Shown here piece by piece: positions 63,740 through 64,000 of a stretch of DNA of 64,000 bases. Position 1 is the first letter of the stretch. Every line of letters starts with the position of its first letter. The stretch comes from JBBITI01 sp963735055 (GTDB lineage Bacteria > Chloroflexota > Dehalococcoidia > Dehalococcoidales > UBA2162), in the NCBI GenBank assembly GCA_963735055.1, contig CAVTJN010000019.1, positions 248,001-312,000 of the forward strand, written 5' to 3'. Under the pieces are notes generated by a model that saw nothing but the letters and a program-made list of their open reading frames with translations, did not search any database and was not told where the DNA came from. The position numbers were made by a program, and so were the translations under genes.

Positions 63740-64000
63740 GTGGTTGAAGTTGTTGAAGCCATCAAGAAGTTCCAGAAGGAGCTGAACGGCGGCACCTCTG
63801 CCCTCGTTCTGCTCGGCGTTCTGGACCGCGCCGACCGTTCCGATGTACGGCTACCAGATTGCCAAGCTGATCGAGGCGCGCTCGGGAGACGTCGATATCA
63901 TGAAGCAGGGGGCGCTCTATCCGGTGCTGCGGTCGCTGGAAAGCGCCGGCCTGCTGGAAAGCCGTGTGGAACCTTCGGTTTCCAGCCCGCCGCGGCGCTA
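63740..64000 (+). CDS. PadR-family transcriptional regulator, partial (frame break at 63842)
   Basis: GTG 63740 after GGAGGG, cut by the window end. VVEVVEAIKKFQKELNGGTS, ALVLLGVLDRADRS; removing one G at 63842 (TCC[G]ATG) continues MYGYQIAKLIEARSGDVDIM and GALYPVLRSLESAGLLES, the PadR winged-helix signature. PadR proteins are small dimeric repressors of phenolic-acid or transport genes. About 86 residues are visible. Its target is probably the genes to the right or the adjacent oxoacid dehydrogenase. Confidence 0.8.
   Translation, partial: MVEVVEAIKKFQKELNGGTSALVLLGVLDRADRSDVRLPDCQADRGALGRRRYHEAGGALSGAAVAGKRRPAGKPCGTFGFQPAAAL

Overview
The window is a 64 kb piece of a fairly GC-rich bacterial chromosome. 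The best guess is an uncultured Chloroflexota, perhaps Dehalococcoidia-like. This rests on three large MalT-type LuxR regulators with small partner genes, an aldehyde:ferredoxin oxidoreductase (AOR), an acetone/acetophenone-carboxylase-type operon and a CcdA/TlpA redox cluster. No rRNA, tRNA or CRISPR array was found, so the taxonomy is inference only.

Layout. (a) 1-14.9 kb: three copies of one arrangement, a MalT-like regulator, then a 75-90 residue partner protein, then variable membrane, secreted or enzyme genes (DUF4386 pair; HAF-repeat protein; DUF6326 protein and alcohol dehydrogenase). The middle regulator has an in-frame TGA, and a decayed IS110 transposase lies between copies 2 and 3. 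(b) 15-25.5 kb: HigB-like remnant, rmuC, cyclase remnant, MoaD-AOR pair, sensor kinase, cyclopropane synthase, a sulfatase-fold enzyme with Thr at the nucleophile position, DUF2007 protein and ferredoxin. (c) 26-31 kb: a minus-strand redox cluster of TlpA, CcdA, a six-repeat cysteine-paired lipoprotein, and a peroxiredoxin-thioredoxin fusion whose active-site Cys codon is TGA, a strong selenoprotein candidate. (d) 31-36.6 kb: vWA/J-domain operon, CvpA, a voltage-sensor-like membrane protein, two small proteins and a tandem universal stress protein. (e) 36.7-49.6 kb: an incomplete phage module (promoter, tandem terminators, terminase, portal, scaffold, capsid, several frame-broken structural genes, tail-fibre-like and holin-like genes), invaded by MITE-like and dispersed repeats. 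(f) 49.6-64 kb: a solute-binding lipoprotein and a carboxylase operon with two HyuB-type, two HyuA-type and one zinc gamma subunit. A MarR gene with an operator-like palindrome in its promoter follows, then a VOC protein, a 2-oxoacid dehydrogenase E1 beta gene and a PadR gene running off the end.

Many reading frames are broken by single-base indels. Eight of these breaks are all explained by one extra G between C and A. Both HyuA paralogues break at the same homologous base this way. The pattern looks like a systematic sequence-level effect, so these genes are probably intact in the organism, and I annotate them as CDS with a frame break. The main discoveries offered are the candidate selenocysteine fusion, the regulator-partner cassettes with a shared upstream element, and the C[G]A indel pattern.
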